Counted from the first letter of the stretch, positions 23,532 to 31,868 are shown. The stretch: DNA of 36,096 bases from Oculatellaceae cyanobacterium Prado106 (GCA_025454315.1 JALOOP010000045.1:1-36096); one strand, 5' to 3'. Notes: generated from the sequence alone by a model not told the origin. Translations and numbers: made by a program.

Positions 23532-24212
23532 TTAGCGGTGATTGGACTGGAGCACATTTTTCAACTGCTGGCGAACAGCTTGCTCTGTTTTGGCAACAGA
23601 TGAGCCTGCTTCACCGACTGCGGTATCAACCTTGGCACGAAACTCAGCCTGTTTTTGCTGTAAGTCTTCAGTGTCCAGAGTTTCGAGCCTATTTTTTGCT
23701 GTGTTGTACCAGGTTTCCACCTTCTGCCAGCCCTGCTGGGTGGTTTGTTTGGTGGTGGCGTAGCGATCGCCATACCGTTCCTGCAATTGGCTGCCCAGAT
23801 CGGTCACTCTTTCTGAAGCTGTTTGTTTAACGTTGGTGTATTTCTGATCGATCTGGGTAAGCACCCATTTTTTCAATGTTTTGAACAGACTCATTACCAA
23901 GGATTGCAAGCTCACGTCTTTGGTTGCAGTAGATGAATCGGTTGCAGTGGTTGAATTGGTTGCAGTGGTTGTAGATGCGTTGGGATTAGAGTCTGGCTCG
24001 GAGTCATGGAGTCGGGATGCCAGGGTGGTTAGGGTTTCTTTGGCGATCGCCCCAATCTCAGTGGAACCATTTTTGACTTCCTTTGCCGATTCTGCCATAG
24101 CGTTCTGCAGAATTTCAACAATGCGTTTTGCGCTTGTGCCGCCTTGTGATTTAACTTGGTTAAATTTTGAGGTCAGTTCTTCTTTTATATACTCTTTCAC
24201 AGAGTCTGACAT
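23532..24212 (-). CDS. Long helical LEA/apolipoprotein-like protein, function unknown
   Basis: A 226-residue soluble protein starting MSDSVKEYIKEE, chosen because AGAGGAGA lies just upstream; a frame extension to 24278 adds 22 polar residues. Almost all of it is amphipathic helix rich in Lys, Glu, Gln, Ala and Thr (for example TKQTTQQGWQKVETWYNTA and EFRAKVDTAVGEAGSSVAK), with a Thr/Ala/Ser low-complexity linker at about 80-100 (TTTATNSTTATDSSTATK). The composition and 11-residue-like periodicity recall LEA group 3 or apolipoprotein-like stress proteins. One hydrophobic patch (LQSLVMSLFKTLKKWVL, about 103-119) could touch membranes. It is upstream of the Pmp3-like and YvlD-like genes on the same strand, which fits a stress or envelope role by inference. 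Confidence 0.72.
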   Translation of the reverse strand: MSDSVKEYIKEELTSKFNQVKSQGGTSAKRIVEILQNAMAESAKEVKNGSTEIGAIAKETLTTLASRLHDSEPDSNPNASTTTATNSTTATDSSTATKDVSLQSLVMSLFKTLKKWVLTQIDQKYTNVKQTASERVTDLGSQLQERYGDRYATTKQTTQQGWQKVETWYNTAKNRLETLDTEDLQQKQAEFRAKVDTAVGEAGSSVAKTEQAVRQQLKNVLQSNHR

Positions 24213-24460
24213 TTTGGTTCTCCTCTCTGGATGTTCAGTTTGCGCTGAACGTTCTTTGTGTATCTGTTCTCCGTTCACAGATTCATCTTTGCAAACTTCT
24301 CAGAGGCTGTCTGGTGTTGAAAACCCAATCTTTGGGTGGGACAACCCTATCTCTTTAAGGTAGGGTAAGAGGGGCGATCGGGAAACCGAACTCAGTGGGT
24401 AGGCAGAACCGTCTATTCTCGTTTCGTGAAGGGAGAACTCACGGATGACCAATGTCCTGG

Positions 24461-24826
24461 TTATGGCTGAACGGGTTCTACCTTTGACACTTTGAGTTCT
24501 GTGATGCTTTCTCCATCTCCAATATTCACGGTTCTCAAATAACCGCTTACAATCAGCGTTTTGCTTAGGGATGCATTCAAGGTTGCATCGTCTTGAAAAT
24601 TCAGGTAAATTCGGTCTGTAAAAGCTGTTGGATTTTCTAGGTAAATTGCGTTGGTGAGGTAGAGATTTTCAGGGCTGGAGGTATCGAGAATGACAGTTCC
24701 TTGTAAGCGAACTTGAGGCGGACTGGTGAAGAAATAAAAATATCCCAACATTCCTCCGGCTCCTATCAATGTGCCTGCTAGGAGTGAAACGAGCGATCGC
24801 CCAAAACCACGGGATTTTTGCAACAT
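24461..24826 (-). CDS. Membrane-anchored small protein, function unknown
   Basis: A 121-residue protein: a basic start (MLQKSRGFGR), one hydrophobic helix (11-33, SLVSLLAGTLIGAGGMLGYFYFF), then an extracytoplasmic beta-rich domain of about 85 residues (VRLQGTVILDTSSPENLYLTNAIYL...SKTLIVSGYLRTVNIGDGESITELKVSKVEPV). The pattern looks like an N-terminally anchored OB-type or small beta barrel, but I do not recognise a family. The ATG at 24826 is the first good start in frame. Confidence 0.62.
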   Translation of the reverse strand: MLQKSRGFGRSLVSLLAGTLIGAGGMLGYFYFFTSPPQVRLQGTVILDTSSPENLYLTNAIYLENPTAFTDRIYLNFQDDATLNASLSKTLIVSGYLRTVNIGDGESITELKVSKVEPVQP

Positions 24827-24916
24827 CAGGAAGAAACTCCGACTCAGTGCTAACTGTCATCTTGTAAATATTATCTGTCAATAAATATCATCTAAGTCTA
24901 AACTTCAAACTCTAAA

Positions 24917-25449
24917 ATGGTTCTTAATCTTTTCTTTCCCCAATGGCAAGGTTCTGGAAAAATAGCGCTCTATGAGGGAGCCAAGTTGCTTTACAACGGA
25001 ATACACCCTCGAATTTTCTTGACTTCAGTGCCTATCTCTCCCACCTATTCACTGACCGTTCAGGATAGCATCCTCCCTTGGGGGCGCGGGAGTTTGATGC
25101 GCCTGAAGAAACTTTTGTATGCCAAAAAGATATTTCGCTGTTCTCAGCAACCGCGATCAATCAAGATGGCGCTCCGCCGCTCCTTTCAGCATTGAAACAG
25201 GCAGGTTTCAGCAAGCTTTATCTCCACCTAGATTTGGATGTGATTGACCCGTTAGAGTTCCCGCATGTGGCTTGTCCAACGCCCCAGGGTATCCACCTGA
25301 ATCCTCTTAAATCCCTTTTGCTCAATCTCAGGAGTGAGTTTGATGTAGTGGGCTTTAGTCTATTAGAATTTTTGCCAACCGAATTCAAAGCATCGTCTGC
25401 TTTAGAAGTCCTCGAACTGCTCAATATTGTCATTCCAGATCGTCCGTGA
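24917..25449 (+). pseudogene. Arginase/agmatinase-family gene, internally deleted and frameshifted
   Basis: The 5' part (24917 to about 25070) encodes LNLFFPQWQGSGKIALYEGAKLL-type sequence typical of the start of arginase-family proteins in cyanobacteria. The 3' part, in another frame from about 25078, encodes GAREFDAPEETFV, then LYLHLDLDVIDPLEFPHVACPTPQGI, the C-terminal metal-binding D-x-D region. The central third, which should carry the GGDH/C and DAHxD manganese ligands, is missing. The join lies near TCCTCCCTTGGGGGCGCGGG (25069-25088) and also shifts the frame. The enzyme would have hydrolysed arginine or a related guanidino substrate; it cannot be active here. Confidence 0.8.
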
Positions 25450-25487
25450 GCAGAATACGATTTTAAAAGGTGTTAATTGAGATCGCT

Positions 25488-25613
25488 TTATTCCGTTTCT
25501 AGAACGAGATAGATGGCGACCATCCCAGAAACCGTCATGAGGACGATCGCCAACGCCAATCTCACCGTCATGAACGAGCCTAAAAGCAAAACCGTTGAAT
25601 AGAACTCTAACAT
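25488..25613 (-). CDS. Possible 41-residue single-helix membrane peptide
   Basis: A short frame reading MLEFYSTVLLLGSF, then a hydrophobic helix to IYLVLETE and a stop. A GAAGGG site sits 6 bases before the ATG at 25613; a second ATG at 25619 is too close to it. The shape (short polar start, one helix, acidic end) is that of the tiny subunits of photosynthetic or NDH complexes, but the sequence does not match one I can name. It lies in a 500-bp gap that otherwise lacks genes, on the strand opposite to its neighbours. Tentative. Confidence 0.4.
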   Translation of the reverse strand: MLEFYSTVLLLGSFMTVRLALAIVLMTVSGMVAIYLVLETE

Positions 25614-25947
25614 CTGCATCCCTTCATTCTACGAAAAGCTGTTTACTATTATCCTGCTGTCGTACATAACACACAAGCGGGTGATATTTTTAACCATGGG
25701 AGTGCTTTAACCTACCGCTCTATGTCTCATTAATATCAAGAGAGTCAGTATTTTGTATCTGGCAAGCAGTATATTTTGCGACTTAGATAAATCTATCGGC
25801 TTGGAAGTCAGGGTCTGCTATTGGACAGAGGTCTGAGAATGAGTTCTGCTGTAGGAGCAATATGCAATTGGAATGGCAGCAGCTATCTTTTGGAAACCGA
25901 TAGAACCCGGTAGAATCAAAGAGCTATGTTGCGATCGCCCCCCACCT

Positions 25948-26778
25948 ATGATGAAAAACAACTGGGAGAACTTTCTGAAGAACCTGGGAGAATGGCGTGG
26001 GTCATTCACTCAAATCTCGCTCACGGGAGAGGTTCTAGGTTCAACGCCTTCGATTCTCAACCTGGAAGGTTTTGACAATAATCAACTCGTCCAGTTTCGC
26101 CTCCGTCGCTACAGCGTCAACGGCTACGAAGAACCGCCCCTTGCCGACTACACCCAGGAATATCGCACCCTCGGCCTGCAAAATATTTTCTTTGAAACGG
26201 GCGCGTTCTCCAAAGGCTCTCTACAACTCTCCCCCGTCTCCGAATTTGGCGCAGAATATGGCTTCGTTGCAGGCGATCGCCGTCTCCGCTTCGTCCAGCT
26301 TTACGATCCCCAAGGCAACCTCAACGCCCTCACCCTGATTCGCGAATTCCGCAGCGGCAGCCATGATTCTGAACGTCCGCAGCTCACCGTCGATCAACTG
26401 GTGGGCACCTGGCAAGGAAAAGCCCACACCGTCTACTCGGACTGGAGTCCGTCGCAGCGGATGGAGACTCGATTGGAAGTGAGTGTGGAGGGCGATCGCT
26501 TGCAACAAACACTGACATTTGGCGATCGCACCCTCCACTCCACCGCTCAAATTCAAGGCCAAAAGCTGATCTTTGACGAAGGCTCAGCGATTCGTGAAAT
26601 TCTGCTGTTACCCGATGGTGCATCGAGCAATACGCCGTTGCAGGTGAAGGTGGGGCGATCGTTTTTGGTGGAGGTGGGCTGGTTGGTCAACCCGAATGAA
26701 CGGCAGCGACTGATTCGTAGCTACAGCGAAAAGGGTGAATGGATCAGCGCAACCCATGTGATTGAGCATCGTGTTTAG
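25948..26778 (+). CDS. DUF3598-family lipocalin-like protein
   Basis: A 276-residue soluble protein from ATG 25948 (a second ATG follows directly; the frame extends to 25873 with non-family sequence). Family marks: NWENFLKNLGEWRGSFTQISLTGE at the start, TQEYRTLGLQNIFFETGAFSKGSLQLSP in the first beta-barrel half, and LVGTWQGKAHTVYSDW opening the second half. This gives two lipocalin-like halves (about 1-145 and 150-276), as known for DUF3598. Relatives of this fold in cyanobacteria include chromophore-binding lyases, so binding of a hydrophobic ligand is plausible but unproven. cpdA follows 48 bp downstream and may be co-transcribed. Confidence 0.85.
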   Translation: MMKNNWENFLKNLGEWRGSFTQISLTGEVLGSTPSILNLEGFDNNQLVQFRLRRYSVNGYEEPPLADYTQEYRTLGLQNIFFETGAFSKGSLQLSPVSEFGAEYGFVAGDRRLRFVQLYDPQGNLNALTLIREFRSGSHDSERPQLTVDQLVGTWQGKAHTVYSDWSPSQRMETRLEVSVEGDRLQQTLTFGDRTLHSTAQIQGQKLIFDEGSAIREILLLPDGASSNTPLQVKVGRSFLVEVGWLVNPNERQRLIRSYSEKGEWISATHVIEHRV

Positions 26779-26826
26779 GTTAACCCGATTGATCAGTGTG
26801 TTCTAATTCATTCCAAAATTTGCATC

Positions 26827-27618
26827 ATGTCACAGAATCCAACCTCAGAAAGCTTGCCCCTGCGAGTGGTTCAAATCACCGATACTCATCTGTTTGCGGA
26901 CGATCGCCAAACCATGCTTGGCCATCCGACCAATGCTCCCTTTCAATCGGTTATTGCGGAAGTGGCTCGGCTCCAGCCTCAGCCAGATTTGCTGTTGCTG
27001 ACGGGGGATTTGTCGCAGGATGAAACCGAAGCTTCCTATGGGATTTTGCGATCGCACCTCGACTCCCTCCAGATTCCAACCTACTGGATCGCCGGTAATC
27101 ACGATCAGGAGCTTGCGGTGATGGAGCAGGTCTTAAAATCTGATTGGATTTCTGGGGACAAAGTTTTCCAACGAGGCGGCTGGGATTTCATTCTGCTGAA
27201 CTCAATGATTCCAGGGCAACCTCAAGGACGGCTCTCGGAGGAAACGCTGTTGTGGTTTGAGCAGCAGTTGCAGCGGTTGGGCGATTGCCCTATCCTCGTC
27301 GCCGTTCATCACCATCTACTACCTATTGGCTCTGCCTGTATGGATCGCATTCAGCTTGAGAATCCAGAAGCCTTCTTTGAAATTGTCGATCGCCATTCTC
27401 AAGTTAAGGTCGTGATCTGTGGCCATATTCATCAAGAGTTTGACCAAATGCGAGACAAAATTCGTTATCTGGGCAGTCCTTCCACCTGCATTCAACTGAA
27501 GCCTTTCAGCGATAATTTCACGATGGACACTCAGTCTCCTGGATTTCGGATGCTGCTGCTCTATCCGGATGGCCGTTGTGAGACGGAAGTGCGGCGAGTC
27601 GATTACGCCATTGTTTAA
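26827..27618 (+). CDS. cpdA: Class III 3',5'-cyclic-AMP phosphodiesterase (CpdA-like)
   Basis: A 263-residue calcineurin-type metallophosphoesterase. All five motifs are visible: D-T-H (VVQITDTHLFAD, about 19-21), GD (LLTGDLSQD), GNHD (IAGNHDQE), H in VAVHHHL, and GHIH (VVICGHIHQEF). The spacing and the GRLSEETLLWFEQQL segment match CpdA, which hydrolyses cAMP in the cytosol and so would tune cAMP signalling. It starts 48 bp after the DUF3598 gene. The last 101 bp overlap the 3' end of cofG on the opposite strand. Confidence 0.9.
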   Translation: MSQNPTSESLPLRVVQITDTHLFADDRQTMLGHPTNAPFQSVIAEVARLQPQPDLLLLTGDLSQDETEASYGILRSHLDSLQIPTYWIAGNHDQELAVMEQVLKSDWISGDKVFQRGGWDFILLNSMIPGQPQGRLSEETLLWFEQQLQRLGDCPILVAVHHHLLPIGSACMDRIQLENPEAFFEIVDRHSQVKVVICGHIHQEFDQMRDKIRYLGSPSTCIQLKPFSDNFTMDTQSPGFRMLLLYPDGRCETEVRRVDYAIV

Positions 27619-28531
27619 CCTGGGATTGCAGCGGTTCGGTGAGCCAGTCGTCATGGTGGGGATAAATCGGCAGGCGGGGCTGGAGTTGCCATCCGGCTTG
27701 TTGCAGGTGATGAGCTAAAACTAAATCCTGGGGGTGGGGGTAATCGGGATTCACTTCGTCTTTGGGGCCAATGCCGCCCAAGTCTCTAGCGCCTGCCTGG
27801 AGACAAGCCTGGAGTGATGATGGATTATCGATTAGGTTGGGGGGAACTTGAATCGTGATGTTGGCTGGGAGGATTTGACGAGCAATCGCCACCCCCCGAA
27901 TCAACTCTGCCATCGATAAACCTTGCCCCGACCAAATCTGCTGTTGTCCCAAGGAATGGGGCTGTAGAATGACTTCCTGGATGTGACCATACTGTTGATG
28001 AACATGGGCGATCGCCTCCAAACTCGTCACCCAATCTGCCTCCGTTTCCCCAATGCCCATCAATAGCCCGGTCGTAAAGGGAATTCGCAGTTCTCCTGCC
28101 CATTGCAACTGCTGCAACCGTACCGCTGCAACCTTACTGGGCGCATGACGATGCACCTCCAGTTCTACCATTTGTTCCAGCATTAACCCCAGGGACACAT
28201 TTACGGTTTTCAACTGTGCCATTTCTGCAAAGCTCAGTGAGCCTGCATTTGTGTGCGGCAAGAAGCCCATTTCTAGCGCCAGTTTGCCGAGTTCGTAGAT
28301 GCGTTGGAACCAGAGAGGACGGCGATCGCTCTTGGGATGCACTTCCCCGCTCAGAATGAGAATTTCAATGATGCCCTGAGATTGTAATTTAGCCAGAATT
28401 TGCTCCGCTTCAGCTATGGTCATCCAGTGATCCTGTCCGGGATCGACGCGGAAGTTACAGTAGGTGCAACGATTGAAGCACTCGTAGGTGGGGACGAGGG
28501 TGTAGGCGGGGCTGTAGGTGATGGGGGGCAT
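27518..28531 (-). CDS. cofG: 7,8-didemethyl-8-hydroxy-5-deazariboflavin (Fo) synthase subunit CofG
   Basis: A 337-residue radical SAM enzyme. With CofH it builds the deazaflavin Fo, used in cyanobacteria as the antenna of DNA photolyase. The [4Fe-4S] cysteines are C18, C22 and C25 in CFNRCTYC. Family sequence continues with ILILSGEVHPKSDRRPLWFQRIYELG, HTNAGSLSFAEM, TTGLLMGIGETEADW and LGGIGPKDEVNPDYPHPQ. Length is close to the family norm, with a polar C-terminal extension (HNGHPDRAAASEIQETE) that lies inside the cpdA overlap. No cofH is in the window. The start ATG at 28531 adjoins a GGGGAAA repeat and has no clear ribosome site. Confidence 0.94.
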   Translation of the reverse strand: MPPITYSPAYTLVPTYECFNRCTYCNFRVDPGQDHWMTIAEAEQILAKLQSQGIIEILILSGEVHPKSDRRPLWFQRIYELGKLALEMGFLPHTNAGSLSFAEMAQLKTVNVSLGLMLEQMVELEVHRHAPSKVAAVRLQQLQWAGELRIPFTTGLLMGIGETEADWVTSLEAIAHVHQQYGHIQEVILQPHSLGQQQIWSGQGLSMAELIRGVAIARQILPANITIQVPPNLIDNPSSLQACLQAGARDLGGIGPKDEVNPDYPHPQDLVLAHHLQQAGWQLQPRLPIYPHHDDWLTEPLQSQVKQWRNRLAALPSHNGHPDRAAASEIQETECPS

Positions 28532-28540
28532 GGGGACGCG

Positions 28541-28577
28541 GAAGGGGAAAGGGGAAAGGGGAAAGGGGAAAGGGGGG
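28541..28577. repeat. GGGGAAA heptanucleotide tandem repeat
   Basis: About five copies of AAGGGGA (GGGGAAA register) lie immediately upstream of the cofG start codon, where its promoter or leader would be. A related array is at 30548-30592. Confidence 0.85.
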
Positions 28578-28675
28578 CTTTGTGTTTTTTACTTTGTTTT
28601 TCTGGGGGAGATAGAGGGATAGGGAGATGGGGGGATGGGAAGATGGGAAGGAGTTTCGTGCTGGTCTGATCGGAT

Positions 28676-28843
28676 CTACAATAAGCGTTGTTTGAGGTCG
28701 CGGATGGCGGTGCTGGTGTTGCGATCGCTAGCGATTTGAAGGCAGCGGGTGACGATGGGTTGGATGGAGAGGTTGGGGAAGTAGCGGCTGAAGGAGAAAC
28801 CAGAGCATACATAGCCGGATCTCTTGAAGGATTGGTTTAATCG
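28676..28843 (-). pseudogene. Possible C-terminal remnant of a Uma2-family gene
   Basis: A 55-codon frame without a start, closed upstream by an in-frame TAA. It ends FPNLSIQPIVTRCLQIASDR, then NTSTAIRDLKQRLL. This resembles the '(F)PxLSL...IPQ...QS...GR..(T)IREFR' end of many cyanobacterial Uma2 proteins. The rest of the gene is absent upstream. Short and judged from memory, so weak. Confidence 0.28.
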
Positions 28844-28985
28844 TTATGATACCAGATGTAATTCGCTGAACTGGAGATAGGTTGGTTCTGCGATCGCAGA
28901 ACCAGCCCACCCAAGATGCCCTAACGATTTTCATGAATAATTGGCATGAATATTGGGTTGATCTGGCTTGTGAGAATTCAATCCT

Positions 28986-29041
28986 CAAAAAAATACATGC
29001 TTGATTTAGAACGTTGAACGCTTTAAACCAGGCATGTATTT
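28986..29041 (-). terminator. Terminator of the DUF3747/SLH gene
   Basis: Arms AAATACATGC and GCATGTATTT (28991-29000, 29032-29041) flank a 31-nt loop. On the minus strand the hairpin is followed by a run of seven T. It lies about 50 bp after the stop at 29089. Confidence 0.78.
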
Positions 29042-29088
29042 CAGAATAGATTTTTGGAATGGGGCGATCGCCAGCCTATTGAAGCGGT

Positions 29089-30360
29089 CTATTGAATCGT
29101 GGTCGATTGTCCCTTCACACAGTTGATCATCCGCAGGGTTGCTGCCGCTGCGTAGTTGCGTTGGGCTGAACTGTTGGGCATGAAATTGCTGCCCCGTTCG
29201 TTGAGCGGTGAGGCCACACCGCAGTAGGTAGACATTTGGTTAATCAGCGCGTTTGCCCAATGGCCGTTGGTGTCCGCGAAGTTTTGCAGAGGCCGATTGC
29301 CCTGAAGTTCGCCGGGATTACCTTGGAGGGTTTTGGCATATTCCGCAGCGCGACGCAGAACCGCCATCAGTTCGGCGCGGGTGACGGGTTGGGAGGGGCG
29401 GAATTCGCCGTTGGCATAGCCACTGACAATGTTATTGGTCTTGGCAAATTGAATCTTGGCGGCACTCCAACGATTGGTGGCCACGTCGGTGTAGGGATTA
29501 GCGGTGACAGCCGGGGTATCAATTTTGACATTGGGAAGATTACTCAGCGCACCCAGCACCATGGACACAAGCTGTTCGCGGGTGAGCGAAGCCTGGGGAC
29601 GGAAGGTGTTGTCTTCTGAGAACCCGGCGATGAATCCGGCGTCTACGGCCTGGTTGATTTCGGCGAGATAGATATCACTGGTGGTGTCGCGGAAACGGCT
29701 AGCGGTAGAGGTGCTGCCCGAATTCCCCGTGTTTCCCGTGTTTCCGGTATTGCCCGTGCTTCCGGTATTGCCTGTGCTTCCGGTGTTTCCGGCGTTGGGG
29801 TTGGCGGGTGCGTTGCCGTCAAAGGTGAGATAGACATGACCAAGGATGCGATCGCCCAACGTCCGTTTGGTAAAGCGCCATCCCGGTTCCAGTGTGATTT
29901 TGGCGTAACCCGTCGTTTCACCCCCGGTTCGACCAATGACAATTTCTTCGCCTCCGTTGCGGCTCCGAGGTGCGCCGACTAACACCATCTCGTTATTGCG
30001 ATCGACCACCCGCAGGCTGTAGCGTAGCCCCAAATCCTCACCGTTCATCCGGATGGAGTAGCCATTGCTGTCGGTGCTGCGTCCACAAACGCCCGTAAAG
30101 TCAAACTGCATCAGCAGCGGATCAATCATGATTGGCGAGTTACCTGCCTCAGACCAGCAGGAGCGGGCATCGGTAACCTGTTCGACCACCAGCAGTTGGT
30201 GCGCGGCTCCGTTACGGTAGGGGGAGGCGATCGCCACAAACTTACCCTGGTCTACTTCCAACTGACCAAAGGGATTATTGGCCAGGGCAGGGACGATCGC
30301 GGCCAAAGTGGTGGTCACGGTCAATGCAATAAACGTTGAGATGCGGAGGGATGGCTTCAT
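29089..30360 (-). CDS. Secreted DUF3747 protein with C-terminal S-layer homology domains
   Basis: A 423-residue exported protein. The signal peptide (MKPSLRISTFIALTVTTTLA...PALA) ends near residue 27. A DUF3747-like domain (28-183) reads FGQLEVDQGKFVAIASPYRNG...LLVVEQVTDARSCW...YSIRMNGEDLGLRYSLRVVDRNNE. A Gly/Asn/Thr-Ser repeat linker (about 187-218, units NTGSTG/NTGNTG) follows. Then come SLH domains: FRDTTSDIYLAEINQAVDAGFIAGFSEDNTFRPQASLTREQL (about 221-262), YTDVATNRWSAAKIQFAKTNNIVSGYANGEFRPSQPVTRAEL, and a weaker third with FADTNGHWANALINQM. SLH domains anchor proteins to secondary wall polymer or the outer envelope. It has a clear terminator. Confidence 0.9.
   Translation of the reverse strand: MKPSLRISTFIALTVTTTLAAIVPALANNPFGQLEVDQGKFVAIASPYRNGAAHQLLVVEQVTDARSCWSEAGNSPIMIDPLLMQFDFTGVCGRSTDSNGYSIRMNGEDLGLRYSLRVVDRNNEMVLVGAPRSRNGGEEIVIGRTGGETTGYAKITLEPGWRFTKRTLGDRILGHVYLTFDGNAPANPNAGNTGSTGNTGSTGNTGNTGNTGNSGSTSTASRFRDTTSDIYLAEINQAVDAGFIAGFSEDNTFRPQASLTREQLVSMVLGALSNLPNVKIDTPAVTANPYTDVATNRWSAAKIQFAKTNNIVSGYANGEFRPSQPVTRAELMAVLRRAAEYAKTLQGNPGELQGNRPLQNFADTNGHWANALINQMSTYCGVASPLNERGSNFMPNSSAQRNYAAAATLRMINCVKGQSTTIQ
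29718..29800. repeat. 9-bp-based repeat coding the Gly/Asn/Thr linker
   Basis: Degenerate tandem units of type TTTCCCGTG/TTTCCGGTG/TTGCCCGTG in register with the codons of the DUF3747/SLH linker (NTG/STG triplets). Confidence 0.75.
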
Positions 30361-30547
30361 AATCTGAAGAATTTAGCGGGTAAAGGAGGATGTATCATCG
30401 GGTTGAATGCTGGAGCGATCGCCAAATCTCTGATTCCACGGGACATTGGGCGATCGGATTTCCCAGTTCAAACCCATACAATGATTTCAACAATGGGTTC
30501 AACGGGTTTATATTGCCCAGCTTTGCCTGGAAGTTACACCTAGGGTA

Positions 30548-30592
30548 GGGGAAAGGGGAAAGGGGAAAGGCGAAAGGGGAAAGGCGAAAGGG
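30548..30592. repeat. GGGGAAA/GGCGAAA heptanucleotide tandem repeat
   Basis: About six heptamers, alternating toward the end between GGGGAAA and GGCGAAA. Related to the array at 28541-28577. Confidence 0.85.
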
Positions 30593-30996
30593 TAGACATT
30601 GATCGACCATCGAGTTTCAGTGTTTGCCATTGTTTGCCATTCGTGTGTCATTTCTAGCCTTTGACTTTGCTTTCTCTACGAATACTCCAAGAAGGCAAGC
30701 TGACATCCGCATATTCGTATAGAATTCTCATCGAGTTTGGCGATCGCTTTCCTGCCTGATTTCTATCCTTGACAGAAACCATTTGACATACCTCTGGATT
30801 TCTATCAAGGTAGCTCCCAGGAATTCTGCAACAGCTTCAATGAACCCCTTTCCCCCTCCTCCCCCCTAGACAATCCCCATAACCTTCTGTAGGATTGAAT
30901 AAAATTCGCGTCACTCGCTTGCAATGGCCTTAAGCTCCTTCCCGACTTTCCATCGCATTCAGTCTCGCCGTCCCCACCCGAGGATAGCTGTTCTTC

Positions 30997-31045
30997 CGCG
31001 GCTTCCAAGGCTTTCGCGGCTTCCAAGGCCTTCGCGGCTCGAAAG
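30997..31045. repeat. 18-bp tandem repeat x2.5
   Basis: CGCGGCTTCCAAGGCTTT (30997-31014), a near-copy ending CCTT (31015-31032), then a partial third CGCGGCTCGAAAGG. Confidence 0.8.
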
Positions 31046-31211
31046 GACACTTCGCCGAAGGATTGCTTCGTTCGCCTGCCTTCACCTTCCATCCCCCCGA
31101 CTCCCTCCCCCCGCTCCTGGCTTCCAGTGGCGGGGGTTGTTGTTTAGATCCCCGCCTTCAATATCCCTACCTTCAATCCCCACCTAACCCCACTTCCCCC
31201 GTCCCTCAAAT

Positions 31212-31241
31212 CACTCCCCACTCCCCACTCCCCACTCCCCA
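31212..31241. repeat. ACTCCCC heptanucleotide tandem repeat in the HNH leader
   Basis: Four copies of CACTCCC, the reverse complement of the GGGGAGT array at 23011-23041, end 4 bp before the ATG of the HNH endonuclease gene and so replace a normal ribosome-binding region. Confidence 0.87.
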
Positions 31242-31245
31242 CACT

Positions 31246-31791
31246 ATGCAGATTCAGCAACGCCCTCATTCGCCATCGGTTCTTCAAAATTCGGTGGTGG
31301 TTTTCTCAAAGAACTATTTGCCGATGAGTCGGATTAACATTAAGCGAGCGATTACGCTCCTGATTACGGGGCAAGCTGAACCTGTTGATATTACTCAGTC
31401 GGCGGTGTTTACGGTGCGATCGCCCAGTGTTGTCCTCCAGGTACCCGAGCATATCCGCCTCACCATGACGAACCCAGAACGGCTCTGGAAGGTTCCCCCA
31501 GTCAACCGTCGTGAAGTGCTGCGGCGAGACAATCATTCCTGTCAGTATTGCGGTGTCACCAAAAGTCTCACCCTGGATCATGTCATCCCCCGTTCTAAGG
31601 GCGGACTTCATTCCTGGGACAATGTGGTGGCGGCTTGTGAACGGTGCAATAGCAAGAAGGGCGATCGCCTCCTCCACGAAACCGACATGGTGCTACGGCA
31701 CAAGCCCAAGGCTCCAACCCACCCCGCCGTAGCCTTTGCCGAACAATTCTGGAAAGATCAAACCGATTGGAATACTTACAGCGGTTCTTAG
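31246..31791 (+). CDS. HNH endonuclease
   Basis: A 181-residue protein with an HNH nuclease centre at residues 95-140: C99-x2-C102, LDHVIPRSKGG with D111-H112, N126 in WDNVVAA, and C131-x2-C134 ahead of NSKKGD. The Cys quartet would hold a structural zinc and the His-Asn-His-type core a catalytic metal. The N-terminal 85 residues (VVVFSKNYLPMSRINIKRAITLLITGQAEPVD) match the cyanobacterial HNH group found across the phylum. It is not linked to a restriction or mobile system here. The ATG at 31246 follows a CACTCCC repeat with no ribosome site. DNA substrate and role are unknown. Confidence 0.9.
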   Translation: MQIQQRPHSPSVLQNSVVVFSKNYLPMSRINIKRAITLLITGQAEPVDITQSAVFTVRSPSVVLQVPEHIRLTMTNPERLWKVPPVNRREVLRRDNHSCQYCGVTKSLTLDHVIPRSKGGLHSWDNVVAACERCNSKKGDRLLHETDMVLRHKPKAPTHPAVAFAEQFWKDQTDWNTYSGS

Positions 31792-31868
31792 GTGAATCAG
31801 TCGCAATGAGCGAACTAAGCTCAAATTAATCTCACTAGTAGACTTGGGCGTAAGTTTGACCACCATTT

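Larger units (their letters stand above)
30361..31245. other. Long gene-free, repeat-rich region
   Basis: About 885 bp without a supported gene. A minus frame at 30805-31092 is low-complexity (AAKALEAAKALEAAEE) because it crosses an 18-bp tandem repeat, and a plus frame from 31063 is Pro/Ser-rich and only becomes protein-like at 31246. The stretch holds three repeat arrays (30548-30592, 30997-31045, 31212-31241). The promoters of the SLH gene (minus) and the HNH gene (plus) must lie here. Confidence 0.6.

Noticed and set aside
30805-31092. 95-codon minus-strand frame with AAKALEAAKALEAAEE
   Set aside because: Produced by an 18-bp tandem repeat; no start signal or family resemblance.
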